Source of the DNA: Roseinatronobacter sp. S2
GTDB taxonomy: Bacteria > Pseudomonadota > Alphaproteobacteria > Rhodobacterales > Rhodobacteraceae
Direction of reading: 5' to 3'
Assembly (NCBI RefSeq): GCF_029581395.1
Contig: NZ_CP121117.1
Coordinates: 1-64,000, forward strand
DNA length: 64,000 bases
Shown here piece by piece: positions 54,806-63,154 of this stretch. Below the pieces are notes generated by a model. That model was not told the DNA's origin, did no database searches, and saw nothing but the letters and a program-made list of their open reading frames with translations. Every line of letters begins with the position of its first letter. The stretch's first letter is position 1. The position numbers were made by a program, and so were the translations under genes.

Positions 54806-55734
54806 CCACCGATCCGCATGAGCTTCCTGGTGCTGACAAGACTGGCAGCCGCGCGATTGATCCGGTGACCGGTTACGAAACCACCGGCCACGATTGGGGC
54901 GGCATCACGGAACTCAATACGCCGTTTCCGAAAATTGTGTTGGTCGCTCTGGCGCTGACCTTTGTTTATTCGATGATTGCTTGGGTGCTTCTGCCCAGTT
55001 GGCCACTTGTGCGCAGTTATCTGCCCGGTGTGCTGGGGCTGGACCAGGGCGAAATGGCGCGGGTCAGCTTCGAAGGTGTAACCGAGCGGCGGAGCGCATG
55101 GCTTGATCAGTTCGCCAGCGGTGATTTTGCAGCCCTTGCCGAGGATGCCGCTCTGATGGCCACTGCGCTACCTGCCGCGCATCGCCTTTTTTTGGACAAT
55201 TGCGCCATGTGCCATGGTCAGGATGGCGCGGGCGGGCCGGGCTTTCCGGCGCTGAACAGTGCCGACTGGATGTGGGGCGGGACCCCCGAAGACATTGCGG
55301 TGACCTTGCAGGTGGGCATCAATGCGGAGCACCCCGACACACGCTGGGCAGAAATGCCTGCATTCGAGTGGATGGATCGGTCAGAACGTCTGACCCTGTC
55401 TGACTATGTCGCGGATCTGCCAACGGGCAATGCCGATCACGAAAGCGAAGGCGCCACACTGTTCGATGAAAATTGTGCTGCCTGCCATAATGACCAAGGA
55501 GCAGGCGGGTTCATGAACGGTGCCCCCTCGTTGGTGGATCACGCGGTGATCTATGGTCAGGACGTTGACACCGTTATGGATATTCTGCTGCGAGGGCGTC
55601 AAGGTATCATGCCGCATTGGTCAAACCGGCTGAGTGATGCTGAAATCAATCTGCTGGCGCTTTACACCGCGCGTCTGTCCGGCGCGGCCCCCGAGGACAT
55701 GCGGCCCCAAGCCATGGTGGAGACCGAGGAATGA
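54802..55734 (+). CDS. ccoP: cbb3-type oxidase dihaem cytochrome c subunit
   Basis: 310 residues. One membrane helix (about 46-66) and two cytochrome c domains with C-A-M-C-H (about 135) and C-A-A-C-H (about 228). N-terminal G-Y-E-T-T-G-H-D-W-G-G-I-T-E-L-N-T-P is the usual CcoP start. Accepts electrons from the bc1 complex or soluble cytochrome c. Confidence 0.94.
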   Translation: MTTDPHELPGADKTGSRAIDPVTGYETTGHDWGGITELNTPFPKIVLVALALTFVYSMIAWVLLPSWPLVRSYLPGVLGLDQGEMARVSFEGVTERRSAWLDQFASGDFAALAEDAALMATALPAAHRLFLDNCAMCHGQDGAGGPGFPALNSADWMWGGTPEDIAVTLQVGINAEHPDTRWAEMPAFEWMDRSERLTLSDYVADLPTGNADHESEGATLFDENCAACHNDQGAGGFMNGAPSLVDHAVIYGQDVDTVMDILLRGRQGIMPHWSNRLSDAEINLLALYTARLSGAAPEDMRPQAMVETEE

Positions 55735-55895
55735 CCCTACGCTTACAAAAGCGGCTGGCCATTGGCGGTGCCGTTGTCGCCGTAGGGCTGCTGTTTGGCT
55801 ACAAGGTTTACATGGTCACGATGGCCGTGTCCTCGCAATCCGCCTGCATCGCGGTCGAGTCTCCATCCGCGACGCCCGCGCGACGTGCTTGCTGA
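55731..55895 (+). CDS. 54-residue membrane protein coupled to ccoP
   Basis: ATG at 55731 overlaps the ccoP stop (ATGA); TGA at 55893-55895. Basic start, one helix (G-G-A-V-V-A-V-G-L-L-F-G-Y), then a polar tail with two cysteines. Position suggests a small oxidase-associated or assembly protein; no family recognised. Confidence 0.55.
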   Translation: MTLRLQKRLAIGGAVVAVGLLFGYKVYMVTMAVSSQSACIAVESPSATPARRAC

Positions 55896-55907
55896 AAGGC
55901 CAGATCC

Positions 55908-56720
55908 ATGCTCGAACCTCTTCCCACTATTCGCTCGCCAGAACGTCCCACGTCGAAATTCGCACGTAACCTTCCAGCGCGCACGGCTCTCAACTGGCTT
56001 ACCGCTGGCTGGGACGATTTGCGCGCAGCCCCTGTGCAGAGTCTGGTCTATGGCGGGTTTGTGATGCTTCTGTCCTATGTGGTACTCGCCGCGCTGACGG
56101 CGACAGGTCTGTTGTATCTGGCGCTGCCCGCGCTCTCGGGTTTCCTGATCGTAGGGCCGTTTCTCGCGGCAGGGCTCTACTCGCAAAGCCTGCGGCGCAG
56201 TCAGGGCAAGATCACCAGCCTGCGCGAGATGGTTCTGGTCCGTCCAGCTTCAGGGGCGCAGATGGCCTATGCCGGGCTTTTGCTGGGTCTGCTGGTGTTG
56301 TTCTGGCTGCGCGCGGCAGATCTTCTTTATGCGCTGTTTTTCGGCATGGCCCCGATCCCGCCTGCAGGTGACGCGCTGAGCAAAGTGTTCTTTACGCCCA
56401 TGGGCTGGGGCCTGCTGCTGACAGGAACGGCAATTGGCGGAATGTTTGCCGCCTTCGCGCTGGCACTGAGTCTGTTTTCCGTGCCCATGCTCATGGCCGA
56501 GCGGCGAGACGCGCTAACCGCTCTTGGCGCGAGCTTCGCCATGACCAACAAGAACCTCGCGCCCTGCCTGACCTGGGGGGCCATCATCGGGGTCGGCATG
56601 GCTTTGTCAGCGGCCACTGCCCTCTTGGCGCTGGTGGTGGTTTTTCCGGTGTTGGGCTACGGCACTTGGCATGCATGGCGCGCAATTGGTGCGCCTGCAA
56701 TCGAGGGCGGAGCGATATGA
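55908..56720 (+). CDS. DUF2189 membrane protein
   Basis: 270 residues, about six helices. The DUF2189 pattern is visible: A-L-N-W-L-T-A-G-W-D-D-L near 30, A-L-S-G-F-L-I-V-G-P-F-L-A-A-G-L-Y. The family is common beside cbb3 and denitrification genes; function unknown. Overlaps ccoS by ATGA. Confidence 0.85.
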   Translation: MLEPLPTIRSPERPTSKFARNLPARTALNWLTAGWDDLRAAPVQSLVYGGFVMLLSYVVLAALTATGLLYLALPALSGFLIVGPFLAAGLYSQSLRRSQGKITSLREMVLVRPASGAQMAYAGLLLGLLVLFWLRAADLLYALFFGMAPIPPAGDALSKVFFTPMGWGLLLTGTAIGGMFAAFALALSLFSVPMLMAERRDALTALGASFAMTNKNLAPCLTWGAIIGVGMALSAATALLALVVVFPVLGYGTWHAWRAIGAPAIEGGAI

Positions 56721-56950
56721 GCGCGCTTTACGTCCTCATCCCCGTCTCGCTTGGTATGGGTTTGCTCGGCTCTTTTGCTTTTTTCTGGGCGCTCAGGTCA
56801 AGCCAGTTCGACGACCCCGACGGCAACGCCTGGCGTGTAATTGCCTCAGAATACACACCCTCACAAAATCGCCCACCCGAAAAGGAAGGTAAACTACATG
56901 ACCACATGGCTCCCGACCCTGAAAACCGCGACTCCGCAGGAGGGCTATGA
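56717..56950 (+). CDS. ccoS: CcoS-type cbb3 maturation protein with odd tail
   Basis: 77 residues. The first 42 (M-S-A-L-Y-V-L-I-P, F-A-F-F-W-A-L-R-S-S-Q-F-D-D-P-D-G) are a standard CcoS. The remaining 35 run through the ribosome site and first codons of the next gene in another frame, which suggests a lost stop or small frameshift after about residue 45. CcoS helps copper and haem insertion into CcoN. Confidence 0.82.
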   Translation: MSALYVLIPVSLGMGLLGSFAFFWALRSSQFDDPDGNAWRVIASEYTPSQNRPPEKEGKLHDHMAPDPENRDSAGGL

Positions 56951-57131
56951 CCTTGCCGTTAAGATGGCGCGCGTCGCCATCAAGATGACCCAGCCGGACG
57001 CAGAGATGCGCGAGAGGCTGCGCCCAATCTATGCAGAAAACGCGGACGCGCTAATCGCGTCCAGTCAGGTGGTCGCAACGCATTTCGCGACTGTGGCAGC
57101 GGCCAACGGCTACTGGAGGAGTAACCGTTGA
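56898..57131 (+). CDS. Small helical protein at the end of the cco operon
   Basis: 77 residues from the ATG at 56898 (GGAAGG upstream). Helical (A-V-K-M-A-R-V-A-I-K-M-T), no domain recognised. Last gene before the insertion-sequence pile. Confidence 0.6.
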   Translation: MTTWLPTLKTATPQEGYDLAVKMARVAIKMTQPDAEMRERLRPIYAENADALIASSQVVATHFATVAAANGYWRSNR

Positions 57132-57223
57132 AGATGAGTGGACCGCCTGCAACTTATTTATCGCCCCAGCGTAGGTAGCAAGGTTCGGCCTGCAGGCAGA
57201 CAGTGATATCTTGGATGACGGGA

Positions 57224-58144
57224 TCAAACGTACCCTCGCGATGAAGTTGGAAGAGCGAAAATGAGAGTGACTATCCGTCTTGGACAAGTCGGTTTCGGGT
57301 TCCAGATATGATCGACGTTGACGAGAGCGTTGGCAGTTTCGATGAGCTTGCGCATGAGGGTTATGATGGCGACCTTGGCGGGCTTTCCTGCCTCGCGGAG
57401 TGTGGCATATTTTGTCTTGAGGTCCGGCTTGAAGCGCATGGCCAAAAGAGCAGGCATGTAGAGGGCGTCACGCAGGGAATTTCTCCCGCCAATGATCAAT
57501 GACTTTCCCTTCCACTGACCGGCCTCGCGGATATGATGGAAAAGACCAGCGAGACTTCCGGCTTGCTTTCTTTCGAGCGTGCCTATTTTCGGTAGGAAGG
57601 TCAGGATCAGAACTGCCGCGATGGTTCGGAGGCCGGTGATGGGGCCCAGGATATCGCCCTTGCGCTGCAAGGCTTCATCGCTGGCGAAATGGTGCGGCAA
57701 TCTCGGTATCGAGTTCTGCTAGCTGCAGCTCGACCAGCGTCAGGCGTGCCTTAAGCTGGAGCTTTAGAATCGGGTTTACCTGCACATGGCTGCGGTTGCG
57801 AAGGCGTGAGCATTCCTTGACCAGCGCTGTGCGTGCCAGCTGCAAGTCCCTGAGAACAAGCTGGTTCTCCGATACTGGCGCGTCCGGCTCCAAGTTCAGG
57901 GCTGCCCCCATCCGAGCCAGTATGCGCGCGTCGACGGCATAAGTCTTGGTTCGCGTCCCGCACACTTCGGCAAAGCGGCGCGCGTGCAGCGGCTTGACCT
58001 AGACCAACTTGCCCGAAAGCGCTGTCTCGAGGGCCGATGATAGGGCCCTGTCGGCTCGAACACGATCCGAGCGATCGGCGTCTGATCGAGCCAGCGGATC
58101 AGGGCCCGGATGCCCCGGGGTGTATTCTCGAACTGCCGCGCCAC
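57224..58144 (-). pseudogene. IS110-family transposase, frameshifted
   Basis: Three reading frames together give one transposase. The N-terminal part has the DEDD-type F-E-P-T-G-P-Y-H (58144 leftward). The middle has D-A-R-I-L-A-R-M-G and a coiled-coil (57965 leftward). The C-terminal domain has L-I-I-G-G-R-N-S-L-R-D-A-L-Y-M-P-A-L (57700 leftward). At least two frameshifts and an incomplete start; inactive. Confidence 0.75.
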
Positions 58145-58541
58145 TCGGCGAGTCCGACAATCTCGGTGACCTTTTCTTCGAACAGCGGGTCGTTCGAGAC
58201 CTTGGACCCCTTCGTGAGGTGCAGCTTCAAGCCAGCTTCCGCCCAGATACTACCCACGCTCGACGGCGAGATACCCATCGCTTCGGCCATCAGCGCGCGG
58301 CTCCGGTGCGTAGCATTCGGCGGGGTTTCCTAAACGGGTTTCGCGATGACCTTCAGCCTTGTTTCCATAGGCAGCGACGGCACCTGCGACGGCCTTGTCT
58401 TGTCATGCTGCAGCCCCGAACGCCCTCATCGAGATACCGCTCCTGCCAGCGCCAGATGGTGCGCGTCGCCATACCCGTCCGCCGCATGATCGTATCCGTC
58501 CGGTCTGACTGGCGTTGACTTATTGAGGTGTCCAGTTCCAA
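58145..58541 (-). pseudogene. IS630-family transposase remnant
   Basis: The helix-turn-helix start (T-I-M-R-R-T-G-M-A-T-R-T-I-W-R-W-Q-E-R-Y) lies in one frame (58541 leftward). The following I-S-P-S-S-V-G and V-S-N-D-P-L-F-E-E-K lie in another (58290 leftward). The catalytic part is gone; the remnant stops where the IS110 sequence begins. Confidence 0.72.
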
Positions 58542-58723
58542 GGCATCAGTTCGTCGATATGGGGCATTTTGTGATCTGCGACGCGGGCAAGGACCCAGCG
58601 CAGCCAGGCTTCGGGATCGACATTGTTCATGCGGCAGGTTTCAATGAGCGTATAGGCGATGGCTGCGGCATCACCTCCTCCCTTTGATCCCATGAACAGA
58701 TAATTCTTCCTTCCAAGAGCCAT
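58520..58723 (-). pseudogene. IS66-family transposase, C-terminal fragment
   Basis: 67 residues matching only the end of IS66 Tnp[33 protein letters not shown] and the terminal I-D-E-L-M-P-W-N-W. The rest of the element is missing. Confidence 0.8.
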
Positions 58724-59199
58724 TGCCCGTTCATTCTGCCCATGTCGGTGAAGAGCGGGAAATTCATTACCGTTGGCATCCCTATTTCGGCCGGAAGGTC
58801 AGTATCCGGCGGGTAGAGGAGCGCGCGACTGGTCAGTTTCTCAAGGTAGAAGGCCTGCCTGGCATTGTTGTTTCGATTCCAGGTTGGATGGTGGATCCCC
58901 TCGTCTGCGCCGAGATGAGCATTGGCCAGCCACAGGTCGATGTCGCGGCGCTGTCTGAACTCAAGAGGCTGGTCACGCCCACAGCTGCTCTTGCACACTC
59001 CCCGCGCGAAACTGGAATCGTAAGGGAGGAAGTCGATGAAGCAGCACAACGCGCCTGTGTCGGCCTCGGGCAGGCAGATGAGCCTGATGTTCGGGCCCTG
59101 CAAGGTGGATGGGATGAACGAGGCGGAGCGGGCGAAGGCCACAATCACGCTGGCTCAGATTCTGATGCAGGCTGCGGGCCTCATCGTGGAGGAGCTTGA
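58723..59199 (+). CDS. Y4bD/DUF5372-like transposon accessory, tail uncertain
   Basis: 158 residues as open frame. Residues about 10-90 resemble the DUF5372/Y4bD type proteins found beside transposon recombinases ([23 protein letters not shown]). After about residue 105 the sequence overlaps a better small gene in another frame, so the true end is probably lost. The unit is the left part of a transposon cut by the IS3 copy at 59235. Confidence 0.55.
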   Translation: MPVHSAHVGEEREIHYRWHPYFGRKVSIRRVEERATGQFLKVEGLPGIVVSIPGWMVDPLVCAEMSIGQPQVDVAALSELKRLVTPTAALAHSPRETGIVREEVDEAAQRACVGLGQADEPDVRALQGGWDERGGAGEGHNHAGSDSDAGCGPHRGGA

Positions 59200-59215
59200 C
59201 GATGAACAACGTTGA
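59036..59215 (+). CDS. Small transposon-associated protein, 59 residues
   Basis: ATG at 59036 with GGGAGGA six to seven bases upstream; ends TGA at 59215. Helical C-terminus ([15 protein letters not shown], then E-E-L-D-D-E). Its stop overlaps an ATG at 59201 that starts a third gene (M-N-N-V-E-L-I-P-L-P-L), interrupted at once by the IS3 inverted repeat. The three-gene order fits Y4b-type recombinase units. Confidence 0.55.
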   Translation: MKQHNAPVSASGRQMSLMFGPCKVDGMNEAERAKATITLAQILMQAAGLIVEELDDEQR

Positions 59216-59273
59216 ACTGATCCCGTTGCCGCTCTGAATCGCTCCGGGTTTGTCGGAGACCTATAGCTTCATT

Positions 59274-60179
59274 TCACGCGACCATATCGAGCACGTCACG
59301 CTTTGCATAGAAGTTCTCTTCAGCCTCTGCTGGTGGGATGTTCCCGATGGGCCCGAGTAGGCGTCTGTGGTTGAACCAATCGACCCAGCCGAGGGTGGCC
59401 ATTTCCAGATCCTGCATGTTGCGCCAAGGGCCCTGGCGGTGAACCAGCTCGGTTTTGTAGAGGCCGTTTATGGTTTCCGCGAGGGCGTTGTCATATGAGT
59501 CACCGACGCTGCCGACCGATGGCTCAATGCCCGCTTCGGCCAAACGCTCGGTGTATCGAATAGACAAATATTGCCCGCCGCGATCCGAGTGATGGACCAA
59601 GCCGCTCTTCTGGACAGGCCGTCGATCATGCAGGGCCTGTTCCAAGGCATCGAGAACAAAGTCTGTCTTGGCAGACCGCGATACCCGCCAACCAACAATG
59701 CGATCAGCGAATGTGTCGATGACGAAGGCCACATAGATAAAGCCCTGCCATGTCGACACGTAGGTAAAATCACTGACCCACAGCATGTTTGGTGCCGGTG
59801 CCCGGAACTGACGGTTCACCTTGTCACGCGGACAGGGCGCTGACGTGTCTGGAACCGTTGTTTTGACCACCTTGCCGCGCACAGCCCCACGGATGCCGAT
59901 CTGCTTCATCAAGCGTGCAACCGTGCAGCGGGCCACATCAAAGCGCTCGCGCTTCATCTGGTGCCACGCCTTGCGGACCCCGTAGACTTGATAGTTTTCA
60001 TCCCAGACCCTTTTGATTTCTGGTCGCAATTCCGCATCCCGCTGATGTCGCGCCGATGCTTTGGAAGGATCAGCGCGACATGCGAGGCGGTGATAAAACG
60101 TTGACGGCGCGATCGGCAGAACCCTGCAGATCGACTCGACGCCGTAAACAATGCGCTGATCTTCAATGAAGGCAATCAT
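59274..60179 (-). CDS. IS3-family transposase OrfB (integrase core)
   Basis: 301 residues. The DDE triad is present: D in W-V-S-D-F-T-Y-V, D in [10 protein letters not shown] in [10 protein letters not shown]. The helical start ([10 protein letters not shown]) is the usual HTH_21 part. Overlaps OrfA by 4 bases; family members make an OrfAB fusion by frameshifting. Confidence 0.92.
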   Translation of the reverse strand: MIAFIEDQRIVYGVESICRVLPIAPSTFYHRLACRADPSKASARHQRDAELRPEIKRVWDENYQVYGVRKAWHQMKRERFDVARCTVARLMKQIGIRGAVRGKVVKTTVPDTSAPCPRDKVNRQFRAPAPNMLWVSDFTYVSTWQGFIYVAFVIDTFADRIVGWRVSRSAKTDFVLDALEQALHDRRPVQKSGLVHHSDRGGQYLSIRYTERLAEAGIEPSVGSVGDSYDNALAETINGLYKTELVHRQGPWRNMQDLEMATLGWVDWFNHRRLLGPIGNIPPAEAEENFYAKRDVLDMVA

Positions 60180-60517
60180 CGCTTCAGTGGGCGGTCGAGT
60201 TCCGCCTGCGCAAAATAAGCTGACGCCTTGCGGAGAATTTCATTCGCCTGGCGCAGCTCCCGGACCTCACGCTCCAGGGCCTTGATCCGGTCCCGTTCCT
60301 CAGTGGTCACCCCATCGCGCATGCCGCTGTCTTTCTCGGCCTGCTTGATCCATTCGCGCAGCGTCTGGGGAATACAGCCAATCTTGGGTGCAATGGCCGC
60401 GATCGCGCCCGCCTGCGTTTCGTATGAGCCCTGATGCTCGAACACCATCCGCACCGCACGTGCGCGGACCTCGGGCGAGTAGCGATTTGCCATTTTGCTT
60501 TTCGTCATAACCATCAT
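60176..60517 (-). CDS. IS3-family transposase OrfA
   Basis: 113 residues from 60517, or 105 from the ATG of M-A-N-R-Y-S-P-E. Helix-turn-helix (I-P-Q-T-L-R-E-W-I) followed by the leucine-zipper region ([18 protein letters not shown]). Binds the inverted repeats. Confidence 0.9.
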   Translation of the reverse strand: MMVMTKSKMANRYSPEVRARAVRMVFEHQGSYETQAGAIAAIAPKIGCIPQTLREWIKQAEKDSGMRDGVTTEERDRIKALEREVRELRQANEILRKASAYFAQAELDRPLKR

Positions 60518-60560
60518 CCTTACTTAAGTTGATGGTCTCCGACAAACCCGGAGCGATTCA

Positions 60561-60825
60561 TTTACCTTTGCACTGATTGCGCTTGGAGCTTCTTATGATG
60601 GGTCACGATGGATGCCGTAGTTACCTCACCTCAGCACATATGCCGCACATTGTCCCAGCCCCCCTCATGAAAGGCGATGTCTACCGCGCCGAAGCCATCG
60701 CGGAAGACGCGGTCGAAATCATGATCCTGCGCCCGCCGCCAAATGCTGTCGCTGATTGCCGGGCGTAGCGTGGGAAGCGGAATTCTTACGTAGCTATCTT
60801 ACATGCGGCGCTGCACCTTCAGGAG
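60561..60825 (-). other. Truncated gene remnant between IS3 and nosX
   Basis: On the minus strand a frame from about 60775 to a TGA at 60631-60633 reads R-D-G-F-G-A-V-D-I-A-F-H-E-G-G-W and looks protein-like, but has no start or family I recognise. It may be the end of a gene once following nosX and cut by the IS3 insertion. The ends of the region hold nothing visible. Confidence 0.3.
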
Positions 60826-61761
60826 CTATCCGATCAGGCGTTCAATTTTTGCCTGCGGAAACGCCTGAAGCGTTTGTGCGATCTGGTTGCGGTTCATCAG
60901 GCAGAAGGCTGTGCTCAGACCATCGGCAAGCCATGCCTGAGGGGCGGTTACAGTGACAAGTTTCCACCTCTTGGGCGCGGGCAACCCGGTTATAGGGTTC
61001 AGGATATGACCGACGCGGCCTTCGCCGTCGAAGCTGATGCCCTGAGCTGCAGAACTCGCCAGCGCGGCGTCCTGAAGAGCAACCCGGTCCGGCAGCAGAT
61101 CATCCCCCGACCGTAAACTGATCTGCCACGCTTGGCCGTCCGGAGCTCGGCCAAGCGCTGCGAATTCCCCGGTATTGACCAGCACATCGGTCAAGCCCTG
61201 AGCACGCAACAGCGCGGCCACCTTATCGGCGATCAAGCCTTGCGCGATCCCGTTCAGGCTAAGCGCCATGCCGGGCCTCAGCCCTAGTTCATTGGGATTA
61301 AGGCGTATTTTGTCAAACCCGACCTGTTCCAGCGCTACCTTCAACGCAGGCCTGTCGGGTAGGGCCGCATTGGTTGTCCCTGCGAAATGGCGCGCATAAA
61401 GCACCCAGAGCGGCTGGACCGTGGGGTCGAACATGCCATCTGTGGCGCGGTAAAGCGTTGCGCAGTGGCTCAGGCATTCCAGAAGTTCGGGTGCTGGGGC
61501 GATCAGCCTGCCAGTCGCATTCAGCCGGTTCAATGCCGATCCGGGCGTGTGCAGGCTGAAGACATCTTCCAGTCGTGCAATCTCAGCGCGGGCCATCGCC
61601 ACGATGCGGGGGGCGTCCGGATGTGCCAGCGTGATCGAGGCATCTGCCCCCAGCGTCACCCCGCGCCAGTGATGCACCGATTGCCCAAGCGCTGCCACCG
61701 GCAAGGCAGAGCCTACCGCAGAAATGGCCAGAAACCGGCGTCTCGATAAGGTCATATTCAT
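60826..61761 (-). CDS. nosX: NosX, ApbE-type FAD:protein FMN transferase
   Basis: 311 residues with a Tat signal (S-R-R-R-F-L-A-I-S) and the ApbE fold: F-S-L-H-T-P-G-S-A-L-N-R-L-N, D-G-M-F-D-P-T-V, L-N-G-I-A-Q-G, and the metal/FMN site D-V-L-V-N-T-G. It flavinylates NosR, which feeds electrons to N2O reductase in the periplasm. Last gene of the nos operon here. Confidence 0.9.
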   Translation of the reverse strand: MNMTLSRRRFLAISAVGSALPVAALGQSVHHWRGVTLGADASITLAHPDAPRIVAMARAEIARLEDVFSLHTPGSALNRLNATGRLIAPAPELLECLSHCATLYRATDGMFDPTVQPLWVLYARHFAGTTNAALPDRPALKVALEQVGFDKIRLNPNELGLRPGMALSLNGIAQGLIADKVAALLRAQGLTDVLVNTGEFAALGRAPDGQAWQISLRSGDDLLPDRVALQDAALASSAAQGISFDGEGRVGHILNPITGLPAPKRWKLVTVTAPQAWLADGLSTAFCLMNRNQIAQTLQAFPQAKIERLIG

Positions 61762-61769
61762 CCCTCCTG

Positions 61770-62336
61770 TTAGCGCGACAGGGCGCGCAGGCGTTCTTCG
61801 AAATCGCCATCATCCTCAATGCCGATATCGGATTCAAATTCGACCGGGGCGAGGACCATGTCATCCGTGATGCCATCCAGTTGCAGCGCCTCGCCGCCAT
61901 GGCGGGCGATGAAGGCCTGTGCGCCCTCATGTGTGGAGAAGGGCACAAGTTCGGGGGTTTCCATCCCCCCCACCATATCCGATCCCACAACGTAATAGGC
62001 GGCACTCGCAAGGAACCAGTTATCCGCGCCGGGGTTGTCCCAACTTGCCCCGGACCAGCCCATATCCGAGACATAGATCACTGCGATCATGTGGCTTTGT
62101 TCCGGCATCCGGTCATAGGCGATGGCATCGCGCACCTGGCTGAAGAACAGTGGATAAGGCAGGCCATCAAGGAATACCTGCGCCTTTGGGCCGGGGTGTT
62201 CGAGCATTTCCATCTGGCAGAAATGGCCCACGGCCTCGGCGGTCATGGTCATGGGCTCTGGCAGGGTGGCTTTGCCATCTTCACGGCAGGCCCCCAGTGT
62301 AAGCAGAGCGATGCAAAAAAGCAGACTGCGTTTCAT
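61770..62336 (-). CDS. nosL: NosL copper chaperone lipoprotein
   Basis: 188 residues; lipobox L-G-A-C near residue 16 and the Cu(I)-binding C-Q-M-E-M segment at about 40. NosL delivers copper to NosZ. ATGA overlap with nosY; nosX begins 8 bases after its stop. Confidence 0.92.
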   Translation of the reverse strand: MKRSLLFCIALLTLGACREDGKATLPEPMTMTAEAVGHFCQMEMLEHPGPKAQVFLDGLPYPLFFSQVRDAIAYDRMPEQSHMIAVIYVSDMGWSGASWDNPGADNWFLASAAYYVVGSDMVGGMETPELVPFSTHEGAQAFIARHGGEALQLDGITDDMVLAPVEFESDIGIEDDGDFEERLRALSR

Positions 62337-63154
62337 GGTGTCACCTTTCTGAAGGCAAGGACGGCAATGCCAAGCCCCACCAGCGGCCAGAGCAGTATAG
62401 AGGCAAGTGCGTGGCGTGGTGCAATTGTATGGGCGGCGGCTCCGATCCCTGAGGCTGCCGCTGTCGCGCCAGAGGCGGCCAGATTATACAGGCGAAAGGC
62501 ATCAGCGGGGTTACCCACCAGCAGCCAGGGGAAAACCTCGGTGGTGAAGCGCCCCCCATCGTCGGCCACGACGGCGGCCAGCAGGCCCAGATCATAGAGC
62601 ACGATCATCACCAGCCACAACGCGATCGCCAGCCCCGCCGCAGCACCGGGACGACGCGCAAAGGCCGAAATCGCATAGCCGATCGCCACGAAGGCGGCAC
62701 CCAGTAGCAGCGATGTCCAGAACAGGCGGAACATGGCTGGCAAGCCAGCACTGGCGCGCGGGTCAGCCCATATCGCGGCGCCCGCTGCCAGCCCATAACC
62801 TATGGCTACAGCTAATGACAAGATCAGCAGATGCGCGATGAACTTACCCAGCAGAATCTCGAAGCGCCCCAGCGGATAGGTAAGCATCAAGGATAAGGTG
62901 CCGCGCTCAAACTCCCCGGCGATGGCGTCAAAGCTCATTAAAAGCGCCACCAGTGGCACGAGATAGACTGCAAGGCTGGTCAGGCTGGCCACTGTCACCG
63001 ATAAACGGTCTGCACCAAGTGTCCCTGTTGGGGCACTTCCGGCACCTGCAAGTACCAGCGAGAATAGCGCCATCATGGCAATGGCAATTGCGACCCAGCG
63101 GTTGCGGAACGCAATTCGGAACTCGGCCACAGAAATGGCAAGAATGGCGTTCAT
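62333..63154 (-). CDS. nosY: NosY, ABC permease for N2O reductase maturation
   Basis: 273 residues with six helices and the ABC-2 type E-F-E-R-G-T-L-S-L-M-L-T-Y-P-L motif. Works with NosF and NosD to mature the CuZ centre of NosZ. ATGA overlaps on both sides. Confidence 0.93.
   Translation of the reverse strand: MNAILAISVAEFRIAFRNRWVAIAIAMMALFSLVLAGAGSAPTGTLGADRLSVTVASLTSLAVYLVPLVALLMSFDAIAGEFERGTLSLMLTYPLGRFEILLGKFIAHLLILSLAVAIGYGLAAGAAIWADPRASAGLPAMFRLFWTSLLLGAAFVAIGYAISAFARRPGAAAGLAIALWLVMIVLYDLGLLAAVVADDGGRFTTEVFPWLLVGNPADAFRLYNLAASGATAAASGIGAAAHTIAPRHALASILLWPLVGLGIAVLAFRKVTP

Larger units (their letters stand above)
59235..60560 (-). mobile_element. IS3-family insertion sequence, 1326 bp, apparently intact
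   Basis: Perfect 27-bp terminal inverted repeats (59235-59261 and 60534-60560, starting TGAATCGCTCCGGG) enclose two overlapping genes. Flanking triplets differ (CTC left, TTT right), so no target duplication is visible. Sequence quality contrasts with the decayed neighbours; this is a recent arrival. Confidence 0.9.
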
